From the NCBI GenBank assembly GCA_005116955.1, contig SWDI01000003.1, positions 62,001-126,000 of the forward strand: a DNA stretch of 64,000 nucleotides, given 5' to 3'. Positions 36,187-43,967 of the stretch are shown here, piece by piece. The notes below the pieces were generated by a model. It was given only the letters and a program-made list of their open reading frames with translations. It was not told where the DNA came from and did not search any database. A program made the position numbers and the translations under genes. Source of the stretch: Nitrospira sp. GTDB taxonomy: Bacteria; Nitrospirota; Nitrospiria; Nitrospirales; Nitrospiraceae. Each line of letters starts with the position of its first letter. Within the stretch, counting starts at the first letter, position 1.

Positions 36187-36909
36187 CTAGCCGCCGAGGG
36201 TGTCGAGGGTTTCCTTGAGGCTCTTGCGAATGCACGTGAAGATCGGGGTATCCCGCAGCGTATAGCGTGAGCCCTCTGTCTCCCGTAGAGCCATCACTAA
36301 GTCCAGAAAATCCTCCGGCTTGTCGCTTTCAAACGCCACGACCCATTCCTGATCGTCCAACCCAAACGAATAGGTCGTATTCAGCTTCACGGAGGGGAAT
36401 CGATGTCCCACTTCGATGTGCTCGTCCATCATGCCTTGCCGTGCCGCCTTCGTCAGCAAAAACCATTCCCTGGTCTTCAAAAACGGATAGACGAAGATGT
36501 ACTTGCTTTTCCCTGGGACCACGGTCAACCGTTTGCCTTCCTGGCCTGCATGCGAGTGATGATCGACGTACACGGATCGTTTGGTGATCGCCAGATAGGA
36601 GTAGGGGGTTGTGAGGTACTGCCCTAAGCCGGAGGCCAGCATTTTGGTAGTCATGTCCTGGAACAGGTCGAGATCATAGCTGATACGCCAGAGCATGAAG
36701 TCGCAGTCGCCGCGGATACCAATGGTCGAATAGGGGACCAGGAGGACTTGTCCGTTGTACTCCTCCACCGCGCGGAGGAATTCCTGCTTGCCCTGCGTCC
36801 GCACATCCTCCGGCAACCGCCGCCAAGCGGGATCGACTTTATAGAATACAAAGTTGACGTACTGACGCCGAGGGGCCGATGGGGTAGGGGATGTTTCCGG
36901 GGTCGACAT
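36187..36909 (-). CDS. Chlorite dismutase/HemQ family haem protein
   Basis: 240-residue member of the chlorite dismutase superfamily. The core motifs are present: VYPFLKTREWF (the Tyr of the HemQ-type site), MMDEHIEVG with the proximal His, FGLDDQEWVVAFE and SRYTLRDTPIFTC. Counting back from the Gly of GLDD, the distal position (Arg in true chlorite dismutase, Gln in firmicute HemQ) is Leu, so neither chlorite detoxification nor Gram-positive-type coprohaem decarboxylation can be assumed. ATG 36909 follows AAAGGAG by 7 bases; a TTG at 36915 is less likely. It has its own promoter and terminator. Confidence 0.88.
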   Translation of the reverse strand: MSTPETSPTPSAPRRQYVNFVFYKVDPAWRRLPEDVRTQGKQEFLRAVEEYNGQVLLVPYSTIGIRGDCDFMLWRISYDLDLFQDMTTKMLASGLGQYLTTPYSYLAITKRSVYVDHHSHAGQEGKRLTVVPGKSKYIFVYPFLKTREWFLLTKAARQGMMDEHIEVGHRFPSVKLNTTYSFGLDDQEWVVAFESDKPEDFLDLVMALRETEGSRYTLRDTPIFTCIRKSLKETLDTLGG

Positions 36910-36943
36910 TACCAAACTCCTTTAGTATCAATTAGCATCAATA

Positions 36944-36960
36944 GAGGAGAGCCTCTCCTC
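36944..36960. repeat. Inverted repeat in the leader of the Cld-family gene
   Basis: GAGGAGA-GCC-TCTCCTC, two 7-base arms with a 3-base centre. It lies between the candidate promoter and the ribosome-binding site of the gene at 36187-36909, where an operator or small leader hairpin could act. It contains a GGAG that could mask or mimic an SD. Confidence 0.4.
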
Positions 36961-36970
36961 AAGTCTTCTT

Positions 36971-37000
36971 CGTTTAGCACTTCCCCTTCTGTCTTGTCAA
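36971..37000 (-). promoter_or_regulatory. Candidate promoter of the Cld-family gene
   Basis: On the minus strand TTGACA (complement of 36995-37000) and TAAACG (complement of 36971-36976) are 18 bases apart. The -35 box is perfect, the -10 box moderate. The ATG is about 60 bases downstream. Confidence 0.5.
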
Positions 37001-37127
37001 CGGGAGGCCAGACCCGAACTGTTCATTGACAGGATGCCGAGCTTCTGGTACTGGCAACCGCGTGCAATCGGTGGCGCGGTTCGCGTTGTGATCAACTCGG
37101 CTTAGATGGAATAGACTCGTATTGCGT

Positions 37128-38417
37128 ATGGCAGGAGCGTCGCCGCATAGATATCTCGCAGAAACAATTGCCATCGGGTCAGAACTGCTGGTGGGTGGAC
37201 GGACAGACAGCAATTCTCTATTCATTGCAGACGCACTGGCCGCGATCGGTGTTGAAGTCAGGTTCAAAACCATCGTCGGAGATGACAAAGTTGATATTGC
37301 GGACGCACTGAAGACCGCCTGCCGTCGGGCCGGGGTTGTCATCATCACTGGAGGGCTCGGCCCCACGGTAGATGATTGCACGAGGGAAACGGTTGCGGCC
37401 GTGACGGGGCGCCGACTCGCACGCCGCAAGGAAGCCTTCGAGAACATGAGGGCTAGGTTGGCTCAATGGGGGCGATCACCCAATAAGGGGCAATTACGAC
37501 AAGCGTTGATTCCCTCCAAGGCGACCGTGTTGCCAAATCCAGTTGGGTCAGCCCCGGGGTTTGCGATTACCTGGCGGGGGACTCACATGATCGCATTGCC
37601 TGGTGTTCCCAGCGAAATGAAGGCGATGACGGAGCAATCGGTTGTTCCACTTTTGGCCGCTCAATTTGACCGATCGGCGCTAGCGCGTCCCCATCCCATT
37701 ACGCGATTGATCTTCCATACCTGGGGATTGCCGGAGTCTGATGTGGATGCCAAGTTGAAGGGATTGATCCCGAAACAGACGCCAATTGCCTTGGGGCTGC
37801 TGGCCTCGCCGACAGGCGTGCTGGTGTCGCTGACGACCAAAGCTCATCGATCGATCAAGGAAGCCGTGCTTGAGTCATTGGCGGAAGAGGTTCGTACGAG
37901 ATTGCGCGAGTGGATTTATGCCGAAGGACAGGAGACGTTGGAGGAAGTCGTCGGTCGTATGCTCAGACAACAGAAACTCACCGTTGCAGTAGCTGAATCG
38001 TGCACGGGAGGATTGATCGGACATCGACTCACACAGGTGCCGGGATCATCCGCCTATGTTGATCGTGGAGCGCTCTGCTACAGTAATCGATCCAAAACAG
38101 AGATGCTCGGAGTGTCAGCGGGTCTCTTTGGGCAGCATGGGGCGGTCAGCCGGGAAGTCGCGGCGGCGATGGCGCGAGGGATGAGGGAACGGGCAGGTGT
38201 GTCAGTGGCCGTGAGTGTCACGGGTATCGCTGGACCTGGCGGTGCGACTGAAGCAAAACCAGTCGGACTGGTCTATATTGGACTCGACGGAGGCAACGGC
38301 GATACCGTGATAAAGGAATGTCGGTTCCACGGAGACCGGTTTGTGATCAAACAGCGGGCTGCACAGGCAGCGCTCGATCTACTTCGTCGTTGGCTGATCG
38401 GAAGGGGAAAAGTATGA
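37128..38417 (+). CDS. cinA: CinA family protein with nicotinamide-nucleotide amidase domain
   Basis: Two-domain CinA. The N-terminal MoCF-type domain, an ADP-ribose pyrophosphatase in characterised members, shows AETIAIGSELLVGGRTDSNS, ITGGLGPTVDDCTRE and IALPGVPSEMK. The C-terminal PncC-like NMN deamidase domain shows VAVAESCTGGLIGHRLT, CYSNRSKTEML and VSVTGIAGPGGATEAKPVG. Together they recycle pyridine nucleotides. ATG 37128 is preferred to TTG 37122 (429 residues). The stop overlaps thpR (ATGA). Confidence 0.94.
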   Translation: MAGASPHRYLAETIAIGSELLVGGRTDSNSLFIADALAAIGVEVRFKTIVGDDKVDIADALKTACRRAGVVIITGGLGPTVDDCTRETVAAVTGRRLARRKEAFENMRARLAQWGRSPNKGQLRQALIPSKATVLPNPVGSAPGFAITWRGTHMIALPGVPSEMKAMTEQSVVPLLAAQFDRSALARPHPITRLIFHTWGLPESDVDAKLKGLIPKQTPIALGLLASPTGVLVSLTTKAHRSIKEAVLESLAEEVRTRLREWIYAEGQETLEEVVGRMLRQQKLTVAVAESCTGGLIGHRLTQVPGSSAYVDRGALCYSNRSKTEMLGVSAGLFGQHGAVSREVAAAMARGMRERAGVSVAVSVTGIAGPGGATEAKPVGLVYIGLDGGNGDTVIKECRFHGDRFVIKQRAAQAALDLLRRWLIGRGKV

Positions 38418-39013
38418 TCCGGACCTTTTTATCCGTCGAGATCACTGACGAGGTCCGTACTGCGATCTCCAAGGCACAGCACGATCTCAAGGAACGGCTC
38501 GCGGCTCATCTCTCCAAGGAGATCCGCATCACCTGGGGACAAGTGAATTCGTTCCATCTCACGCTGAGGTTTCTCGGAGAGACGGAGAAGCACCTCATCG
38601 ACCAACTCCGTGAAGCGATGGCGAGTGTCAGGCGGTCTCATCCGACCATTCAGATCCCGATCGATCGGCTCCAGGCCTTCCCAAGTTTCGAGAAACCGCG
38701 GGTACTGTGGGTCGGTCCATCTGACGAGTGGCTTAAAAGTGAACCAGCCAAGCGGTTGGCGGCGTTGCATCGGGAGATAGAATCTTGCTGCCATTCGTTC
38801 GGCTTTGCGCCAGACGAGAAACCCTTCAACCCACATCTGACACTGGCGAGGATCAAACTCGGTGAACGACAGGTCGGGGAGCTGCTCGCCAAAAGTGGCG
38901 TCTGTGAGCAGGTCCTGCGGTTAGGGTCGATGACAGTTGGGCCGATTGTGCTGATGAAAAGTCATTTGCGTCCAACTGGCCCCGTCTATACGAAACTCTG
39001 GGAAGTGGTGTGA
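38414..39013 (+). CDS. thpR: RNA 2',3'-cyclic phosphodiesterase
   Basis: 2H-phosphoesterase of the LigT/ThpR family, opening 2',3'-cyclic phosphates on RNA. Both H-x-T-x motifs are present: FHLTLRFLGE (about residue 46) and PHLTLARIK (about 140). Starts MIRTFLSVEI at the ATG overlapping the cinA stop, 199 residues. The frame is open earlier inside cinA but that part is out-of-frame cinA sequence. cinA-thpR pairing is common. Confidence 0.94.
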   Translation: MIRTFLSVEITDEVRTAISKAQHDLKERLAAHLSKEIRITWGQVNSFHLTLRFLGETEKHLIDQLREAMASVRRSHPTIQIPIDRLQAFPSFEKPRVLWVGPSDEWLKSEPAKRLAALHREIESCCHSFGFAPDEKPFNPHLTLARIKLGERQVGELLAKSGVCEQVLRLGSMTVGPIVLMKSHLRPTGPVYTKLWEVV

Positions 39014-39060
39014 GGGGGTAGACCATGTTGTTTGGAGGATCGAAAACAGCCAGATGAACG

Positions 39061-39600
39061 TCATGGTTCGAGGAGCGGGATCAGTGCCGCATGGCCTTGC
39101 GACTGGGCTAAATCTACCGGACGTTCTCCGGATGTCATTCTGGCATGCTTATTGGCTCCATGTTGCAGCAGGAGGGTGATGAGCTCCTGATCTTCTCGAT
39201 AGGCCGCCACATGCAAGAGCGTGACTTCCCCGATTCCTGCCCGTGTGTTCACATTCGCTCCGTTCTTCAATAAGAGAGCCACCACCTCCTGCTGTCCTTC
39301 TTGTGCCGCGATGAAGATCGGGGTGACACCATCCTGTCTCATGAGATTCATGGCTGCTCCTCGTTCCAGGAGGAGCGCCACAACGTCAGGATGTCCATTC
39401 TTTGCTGCCAGGAAGAGCGGGGTCACGCCGCGCCCATCGGCCGCCTGAACGCTAATACCTTGTCCAAGGAAAGTCTGTACTCGCAGCAGATTGCCCTCTG
39501 CGGCGGCCAGTCGCAGCTTCTCCTCCGGCGCTGTCATGCAACTGCTTAAGAGAACCAGTGGACAGAGGCCGAGTACCCAGTGTGAGGCGACCAGCTTCAT
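39061..39600 (-). CDS. Ankyrin-repeat lipoprotein (small paralogue)
   Basis: 179 residues. The lipoprotein signal ends LVLLSSC (lipobox LSSC), so it is probably membrane-anchored outside the cytoplasm. Then come four ankyrin repeats, for example GVTPLFLAAKNGHPDVVALL, and a final half repeat GERPVDLAQSQGHAALIPLL. The C-terminal cap is nearly the same as in the 408-residue neighbour upstream, so the two are paralogues. ATG 39600 lies 8 bases after GGAG. Likely a protein-interaction module. Confidence 0.85.
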   Translation of the reverse strand: MKLVASHWVLGLCPLVLLSSCMTAPEEKLRLAAAEGNLLRVQTFLGQGISVQAADGRGVTPLFLAAKNGHPDVVALLLERGAAMNLMRQDGVTPIFIAAQEGQQEVVALLLKNGANVNTRAGIGEVTLLHVAAYREDQELITLLLQHGANKHARMTSGERPVDLAQSQGHAALIPLLEP

Positions 39601-39811
39601 CCAACTGTCTCCATTTTCTGTTGCCATAATTGACGAGTGTTGTGCCGAAGGATGTTCGTGGTTTTCATGGCGTGTTCCATGACACAGCCGAAACCTCGCA
39701 GATCAACGTAAGGTGAACTCTCGTTCTTTAGTAGGCGATGGCTCTTCAATTGAGCTTATCTGGTTGGGATCCTTTGTCGTGTGTTCGAGAGGAAGGACAT
39801 CGACGCAGCTC

Positions 39812-41038
39812 CTACGGTTTCAGGAGAGGAAAGAGTACGCGGTGGCTTTGTTGGCGAGCGATGTCAATTGGACGTTCACCAGATAATGTTTTTGCCCGTT
39901 TCTTCCCTCCCTGCTTGAGCAAAAGTTTCACGATTTCCAGATTGCCCTGATAGGCTCCCACGTGCAACGGGGTTTTGCCGTCTGCCGTCCGTGCGTTCAC
40001 GTCTGCTCCTTTTTTCAGGAGGAGTGCCACCATGTCTCGATGGCCTGCCGCCACCGCAATGTGGAGTGGTGTGGCACCATCAGGTGCTGGCTGGTTGACG
40101 AGCGCACCCTGGGTGAGTAACAGCGCGACCACGTCCCGATGGTCATTTTGTGTGGCGAGCAAGAGCGGTGTGGCATGGTTCCGTGCTTTTTGGTTGATCG
40201 CCGCGCCCTGCTTCAAAAGGAGCACGACGATTTCTCGATGGCCGTTCTGCGCAGCAACATGGAGTGGGGTCACACCGTTCTGGACCGATTGGTTGACGAG
40301 GGCGCCCTTTTCGAGTAAAAGCCTCGCGACGTCGAGATGACCGTTCTGTGCGGCGACAAGCAGTGGTGTTGCCCCATCGGTCATGGTCTGGTTCACTACC
40401 GAGCCTGCATCCACGAGGAGCGACACGGTTGCGACATGACCATGCTGGGCTGCGACGAAGAGTGGCGTCGAACCATCAGGCAAGGTCAGATTCACGGCAG
40501 CTCCCTGTTGAAGAAGCAACTCGATCACGCCGTGATGGCCTTTCTGTGCGGCCATGAACAGTGGCGTGACCCCGTCTTCCGCAACGTGATTCGCATCGGC
40601 TTTGTGTTGGAGTAAGAGCGCCGCGATCTCTCGGTGGCCGTTCTGTGCGGCGATGAACAGCGGCGTCACACCGATGTTGGTGGCCTGATTCACCGCTGCT
40701 CCGTTATTCAGCAAGAGCGCGGCCACTGCCGAATGACCATTCTGTGCCGCAATGTAGAGCGGGGTGGCTCCGTCGCTGGTGGCGTGATTGACCGGAGCGG
40801 CTTTACGCAGCAAGAGCGTGACCACGTCGCGATGCCCATTCCAGGCAGCAGCATGGAGTGCGGTCGTCCCCTGCTCATTAGCAGCTTGGACGTTCGCTCC
40901 TTCGTCAAACAGGGTCTTGATCTGGGTGAGATTGCCATCTCTTGCGGCGATCAGAAGTTTCTCATCTACGGGGCGCATGGCCAGGAGCAGCGGCAGCAGG
41001 GCACAGAGGACGCAGAGTCTTATCCATCGCGAGATCAT
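39812..41038 (-). CDS. Exported ankyrin-repeat protein (large paralogue)
   Basis: A 408-residue protein: signal sequence (ISRWIRLCVLCALLPLLLA, cleaved near residue 20), then eleven consecutive 33-residue ankyrin repeats and a half repeat, filling the whole mature chain. The repeats are very regular, e.g. GATPLYIAAQNGHSAVAALL and GVTPLHVAAQNGHREIVVLL. The last half repeat GERPIDIARQQSHRVLFPLL matches that of the smaller paralogue. ATG 41038 lies 6 bases after GGAG; the TTG at 41050 is rejected. Probably periplasmic; partner unknown. Confidence 0.88.
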   Translation of the reverse strand: MISRWIRLCVLCALLPLLLAMRPVDEKLLIAARDGNLTQIKTLFDEGANVQAANEQGTTALHAAAWNGHRDVVTLLLRKAAPVNHATSDGATPLYIAAQNGHSAVAALLLNNGAAVNQATNIGVTPLFIAAQNGHREIAALLLQHKADANHVAEDGVTPLFMAAQKGHHGVIELLLQQGAAVNLTLPDGSTPLFVAAQHGHVATVSLLVDAGSVVNQTMTDGATPLLVAAQNGHLDVARLLLEKGALVNQSVQNGVTPLHVAAQNGHREIVVLLLKQGAAINQKARNHATPLLLATQNDHRDVVALLLTQGALVNQPAPDGATPLHIAVAAGHRDMVALLLKKGADVNARTADGKTPLHVGAYQGNLEIVKLLLKQGGKKRAKTLSGERPIDIARQQSHRVLFPLLKP

Positions 41039-41173
41039 GTCAGTCTCCAATTTGGTGCGAGTAGGTGCCGGGGATTATGAACCGATCCAATGGCGTCCTT
41101 CCAGTCTTTCATGCCATTGCGGAGAGCCTGGCACGCCGATACACAAACTAGGTCCCATGGAAGTGACTGGGTG

Positions 41174-42244
41174 TCATCTGGCCAATGCCGGGTAGTCGCT
41201 GTAACCGTCTGAGCCACCTCCGTAGAGGCGATCGTAGTTGACCTCGTTGAGCGGAGTAGGTTTGGCAAAGCGTTCGACCAGATCCGGATTCGCAATGTAC
41301 GGCCGTCCGTAGACAATCGCATCAGCTGCTCCACTTGCAATCGTCGATTCGCCGGTCTCACGGGTATAGCTTCCGTTGGTCATCAATGCCCCCTGGAAAT
41401 GTTTGCGGGCGATTGCCAAGATGGCTAGCTCTTCAGGCAATGCGTGGTTCTCGTGCCGGATTTCCAGAAACGCGATCGCGCGCCGATTTAATTCCTGTGC
41501 GACATAGGTCACCAGGGCTTCGGGCTGGCTATCCCCCATGTCATTGAAAGGGACCAGCGGTGAAATACGCACGCCAACGCGCCCGGCACCCCAGACGCCG
41601 ATGGCGGCATCAGTTACTTCCAGCAGGAATCGAGCACGGTTCGCCACCGAGCCTCCGTAGGCATCCGTGCGCGCATTCACGCCGTCGCGCAGAAAGTTAT
41701 CGATCAGATAGCCGTGGGCCCCGTGGATTTGTACTCCGTCAAATCCGGCCAGCTGTGCGTTCTGCGCGGCAGATTTGAACATCTCCACATAGCGTGGGAT
41801 TTCGTCAGTGCGGAGCGCCCGAGGGATTTCATAGGGCTTGGCACCCTGCGGAGTGTGAGTCGTTTCGTTACGAATCGCTTTCGCGCTGCTGGAAACCGGC
41901 TGTTCGCCATCGTTCAGCAACGAATGTGCAGCACGGCCTGGATGCCAAATCTGCATGAAGATCCGGCCACCCTTCGCATGCACTGCATCTGTCACGCGTT
42001 TCCAACCGGCCACGTGCGCGGGACTATAGATCCCACCTTCACCCATGAAGGCGCAGGCATGGGCATCAACCATCGTGCACTCCGTCATGATGAGCCCGCT
42101 CGACGCACGTTGGGAGTAATAGTCCACCATCATGTCGTTGGGAATATGTGTGGCCCCGGCCCGCACGCGGGTGAGGGGAGCCATGACGATGCGGTTGGGC
42201 AAGAGGAGCTCTCCAACTTGAAGCGGCGTCAACAATGTCGGCAT
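41174..42244 (-). CDS. Old Yellow Enzyme family ene-reductase
   Basis: FMN-dependent NAD(P)H oxidoreductase that reduces activated C=C bonds or nitro-compounds. Family motifs along 356 residues: LTPLQVGELLLPNRIVMAPL, FMQIWHPGRAAHS, GFDGVQIHGAHGYLIDNFL with the active-site His pair, ARTDAYGGSVANRARF and ADAIVYGRPYIANPDLVERF. Closest in form to NemA/YqjM-type enzymes of the classical group. Monocistronic, with a good promoter just upstream and an AAGGA SD. Confidence 0.93.
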   Translation of the reverse strand: MPTLLTPLQVGELLLPNRIVMAPLTRVRAGATHIPNDMMVDYYSQRASSGLIMTECTMVDAHACAFMGEGGIYSPAHVAGWKRVTDAVHAKGGRIFMQIWHPGRAAHSLLNDGEQPVSSSAKAIRNETTHTPQGAKPYEIPRALRTDEIPRYVEMFKSAAQNAQLAGFDGVQIHGAHGYLIDNFLRDGVNARTDAYGGSVANRARFLLEVTDAAIGVWGAGRVGVRISPLVPFNDMGDSQPEALVTYVAQELNRRAIAFLEIRHENHALPEELAILAIARKHFQGALMTNGSYTRETGESTIASGAADAIVYGRPYIANPDLVERFAKPTPLNEVNYDRLYGGGSDGYSDYPALAR

Positions 42245-42285
42245 GGGTGTTCCTTCGCGTAATGAGTGAATCGTGAGTGGGAGAA

Positions 42286-42313
42286 TTTATAAGTGAGATG
42301 GGGAGAGAGTCAA
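42286..42313 (-). promoter_or_regulatory. Candidate promoter of the Old Yellow Enzyme gene
   Basis: On the minus strand TTGACT (complement of 42308-42313) and TATAAA (complement of 42286-42291) are 16 bases apart, about 40 bases before the ATG. Confidence 0.55.
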
Positions 42314-42331
42314 CTGATGGCTGGTGACTCT

Positions 42332-42619
42332 TCAGGTCTTTCGGCGAAGCCGCTCGGTCAGCTCCTCATACACAGATTGACGGTATCCCACGGCCATGAG
42401 GCGGATGACTCGTCTCTTGTGATCGACTGCGTAGACGATGCGAAAACGTCGAACGCGATACTTTCTTAGCCCATCCAGCTCACGCTTGAGCGGCTCTCCA
42501 CATTCGGGATTCCCGGCAATGGCGCGAATGGCTGATTTGATCAGTCGCTTGAGATCGGGATGGAGTGATCGGATCACATCTGCCACATGCGGAGGGATGT
42601 CCGGACGGAAGGGAGTCAC
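42332..42619 (-). CDS. RelE/ParE family toxin
   Basis: A 95-residue basic protein of the RelE/ParE fold: FRPDIPPHVADVIRSLHPDL, then KRELDGLRKYRVRRFRIVYA and VIRLMAVGYRQSVYEEL. RelE members cleave ribosome-bound mRNA, ParE members poison gyrase; the sequence alone does not decide, though LRKYRVRRFRIVY is the RelE-like pattern. It overlaps the upstream antitoxin gene by four bases (ATGA), the classical antitoxin-toxin order. Confidence 0.9.
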   Translation of the reverse strand: MTPFRPDIPPHVADVIRSLHPDLKRLIKSAIRAIAGNPECGEPLKRELDGLRKYRVRRFRIVYAVDHKRRVIRLMAVGYRQSVYEELTERLRRKT

Positions 42620-42912
42620 GCCGTGCGTCGTTTCTTGGCGGGCGTGAGAGGCTCGCCGAATACGTCCTCAAATGAGAGTCCGTTGCGTTTCGTTTTGTAA
42701 AAGGCCCGGCTCTCGGCAATCTGGTTCATGAGTCCCGGATCGCTCAGGACATCCAAGGTCTCTTTGAGACGGGTATATTCATCGATATTCATCAAAATGG
42801 CCGCCGGACGGCCGTTCTTCGTGACGATGACTTCCTCCTCGCGCTCCTGGACTCCCGCCACGAGTTCAGGGAGGCGGGTTTTGACTTCCGATAACGACAA
42901 GGTTTTTGTCAT
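42616..42912 (-). CDS. Phd/YefM family antitoxin
   Basis: 98 residues. The N-terminal Phd/YefM DNA-binding fold is clear: TLSLSEVKTRLPELVAGVQE, then EEVIVTKNGRPAAILMNIDEY. The C-terminal tail (SRAFYKTKRNGLSFEDVFGE) is the toxin-binding part. The frame is open to 42981, but ATG 42912, 7 bases after AGAGG, fits the family N-terminus MTKTLS. It is transcribed from a promoter with a perfect palindrome over the start site, as expected for autorepression. Confidence 0.92.
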   Translation of the reverse strand: MTKTLSLSEVKTRLPELVAGVQEREEEVIVTKNGRPAAILMNIDEYTRLKETLDVLSDPGLMNQIAESRAFYKTKRNGLSFEDVFGEPLTPAKKRRTA

Positions 42913-42932
42913 CGTAGACCTCTTGATGTGAA

Positions 42933-42948
42933 GACCAGAATTCTGGTC
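42933..42948. promoter_or_regulatory. Palindromic operator of the Phd/RelE module
   Basis: GACCAGAATTCTGGTC is a perfect 16-base palindrome placed just downstream of the -10 box and 20 bases before the antitoxin ATG, where binding by the antitoxin or the complex would block initiation. Confidence 0.7.
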
Positions 42949-42951
42949 ATA

Positions 42952-42981
42952 ATAATAGATCGGAGGAGAGTTGGTTGTCAA
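42952..42981 (-). promoter_or_regulatory. Sigma-70-type promoter of the Phd/RelE module
   Basis: On the minus strand a perfect TTGACA (complement of 42976-42981) is followed after 18 bases by TATTAT (complement of 42952-42957). The transcription start would fall within the palindrome at 42933-42948. Confidence 0.72.
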
Positions 42982-43020
42982 TCAGTAGAGGGTAACGTCG
43001 CAGCGGGCGACGAAGCGGAG

Positions 43021-43251
43021 CTAGCGAATGAGCTTCTCGTAGTTTGCATATGTGCCGATCTAGAACCAGACGATTCCATCCGCTGTTTCCATTCCGACCG
43101 CTCGATAATGAAACCCTACGCAAGCAGACCAGAAGCGATCTACCATCTTGGAGTGCAGAGACGGGTACTACGGGTTGGCTTTGAGAAGCTCAAGAGCTTT
43201 ATCGGTTAGTTCACGGATTGGAGCGGAGGAGTGCGGCGTAGGAAGGCCAAA
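43021..43251 (-). pseudogene. Decayed RelE/HigB-like toxin gene with two TAG codons
   Basis: If stops are ignored the minus strand reads IRELTDKALELLKANP, stop, YPSLHSKMVDRFWSACVGFH, then YRAVGMETADGIVWF, stop, IGTYANYEKLIR and the natural TAG at 43021-43023. This is the familiar core of a RelE/ParE-like toxin (KANPxYPSLHxK, VGxHYRA, VWFWIGTHxxYDKLI). The internal TAG codons are at 43168-43170 and 43060-43062; the second replaces an expected Trp, a one-base change. No intact start is seen, and no antitoxin gene is recognised beside it. Confidence 0.7.
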
Positions 43252-43967
43252 AAATCGGGAGAGGCGTGGTGGTTCAAAGCTTGGTCGATTGGCCCGAGGT
43301 GTGAGCGCGAAGCGTCTTGTCAGAGATAATGTCAAATGTTGGGTATGCAGCCTTTAGGGAATAGCGCTTTCTGATGGTCCCTGCTGTCTGAGCGAACCGC
43401 TCACACCTTCTTCCTCCGTCCCGCTGTGCACGTCGCGAATGTCCCGGTGCCGACAAGTTACCCGTCACCCCACACGCCAAGAGCCTCCCCGTAAGCACCT
43501 CTCTACTGCGGAATCCGGGCTCATTTCATTTCTCCTCCCATAACACATCACTTGAGCGGTTCGTATTCTCTTGCAAGAGGGCCACGTCTTATTGAGGTGT
43601 GGCTCAATCCTCACATTTTAAGTCGCCTCCGATCTGACCGTCCCCTTTCATGACAGCCGATATCCGACAGCGCAGAGCAGCAGACGCGCTGGGCTGAACT
43701 TGATCTGGGTTGAATAAATCAAACACGGTAACATGTTCGTCAGCAAATAGGTCATCATATCAACGGAATTGAGAACGTGTAGGGTCACGCCAAGTGGCGT
43801 GTGCACCGCTTCAACAGAATCCCCAAGGACAGTGTTTCTTGGTTTCTGAATGAGTGCGACTAGTGGTTCAACAGGGGCTACCATGCCGCCTTGTTGTGTC
43901 AGCTAACATCTTGGTATGGTGTGGCCGTCACTCACTCTGAACTATGTCAGCCTTGCAGGGACAATGG
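43252..43967. other. Gap of about 0.7 kb without a supportable gene
   Basis: No family, tRNA or clear promoter was recognised. A 78-codon minus-strand frame at 43648-43884 has only a weak SD and unremarkable composition. The stretch lies between the decayed toxin gene and the RND operon and may hold further remnants. Confidence 0.5.

Noticed and set aside
43648-43884. 78-codon minus-strand ORF.
   Set aside because: Weak SD, no recognised family, in a region with decayed genes.
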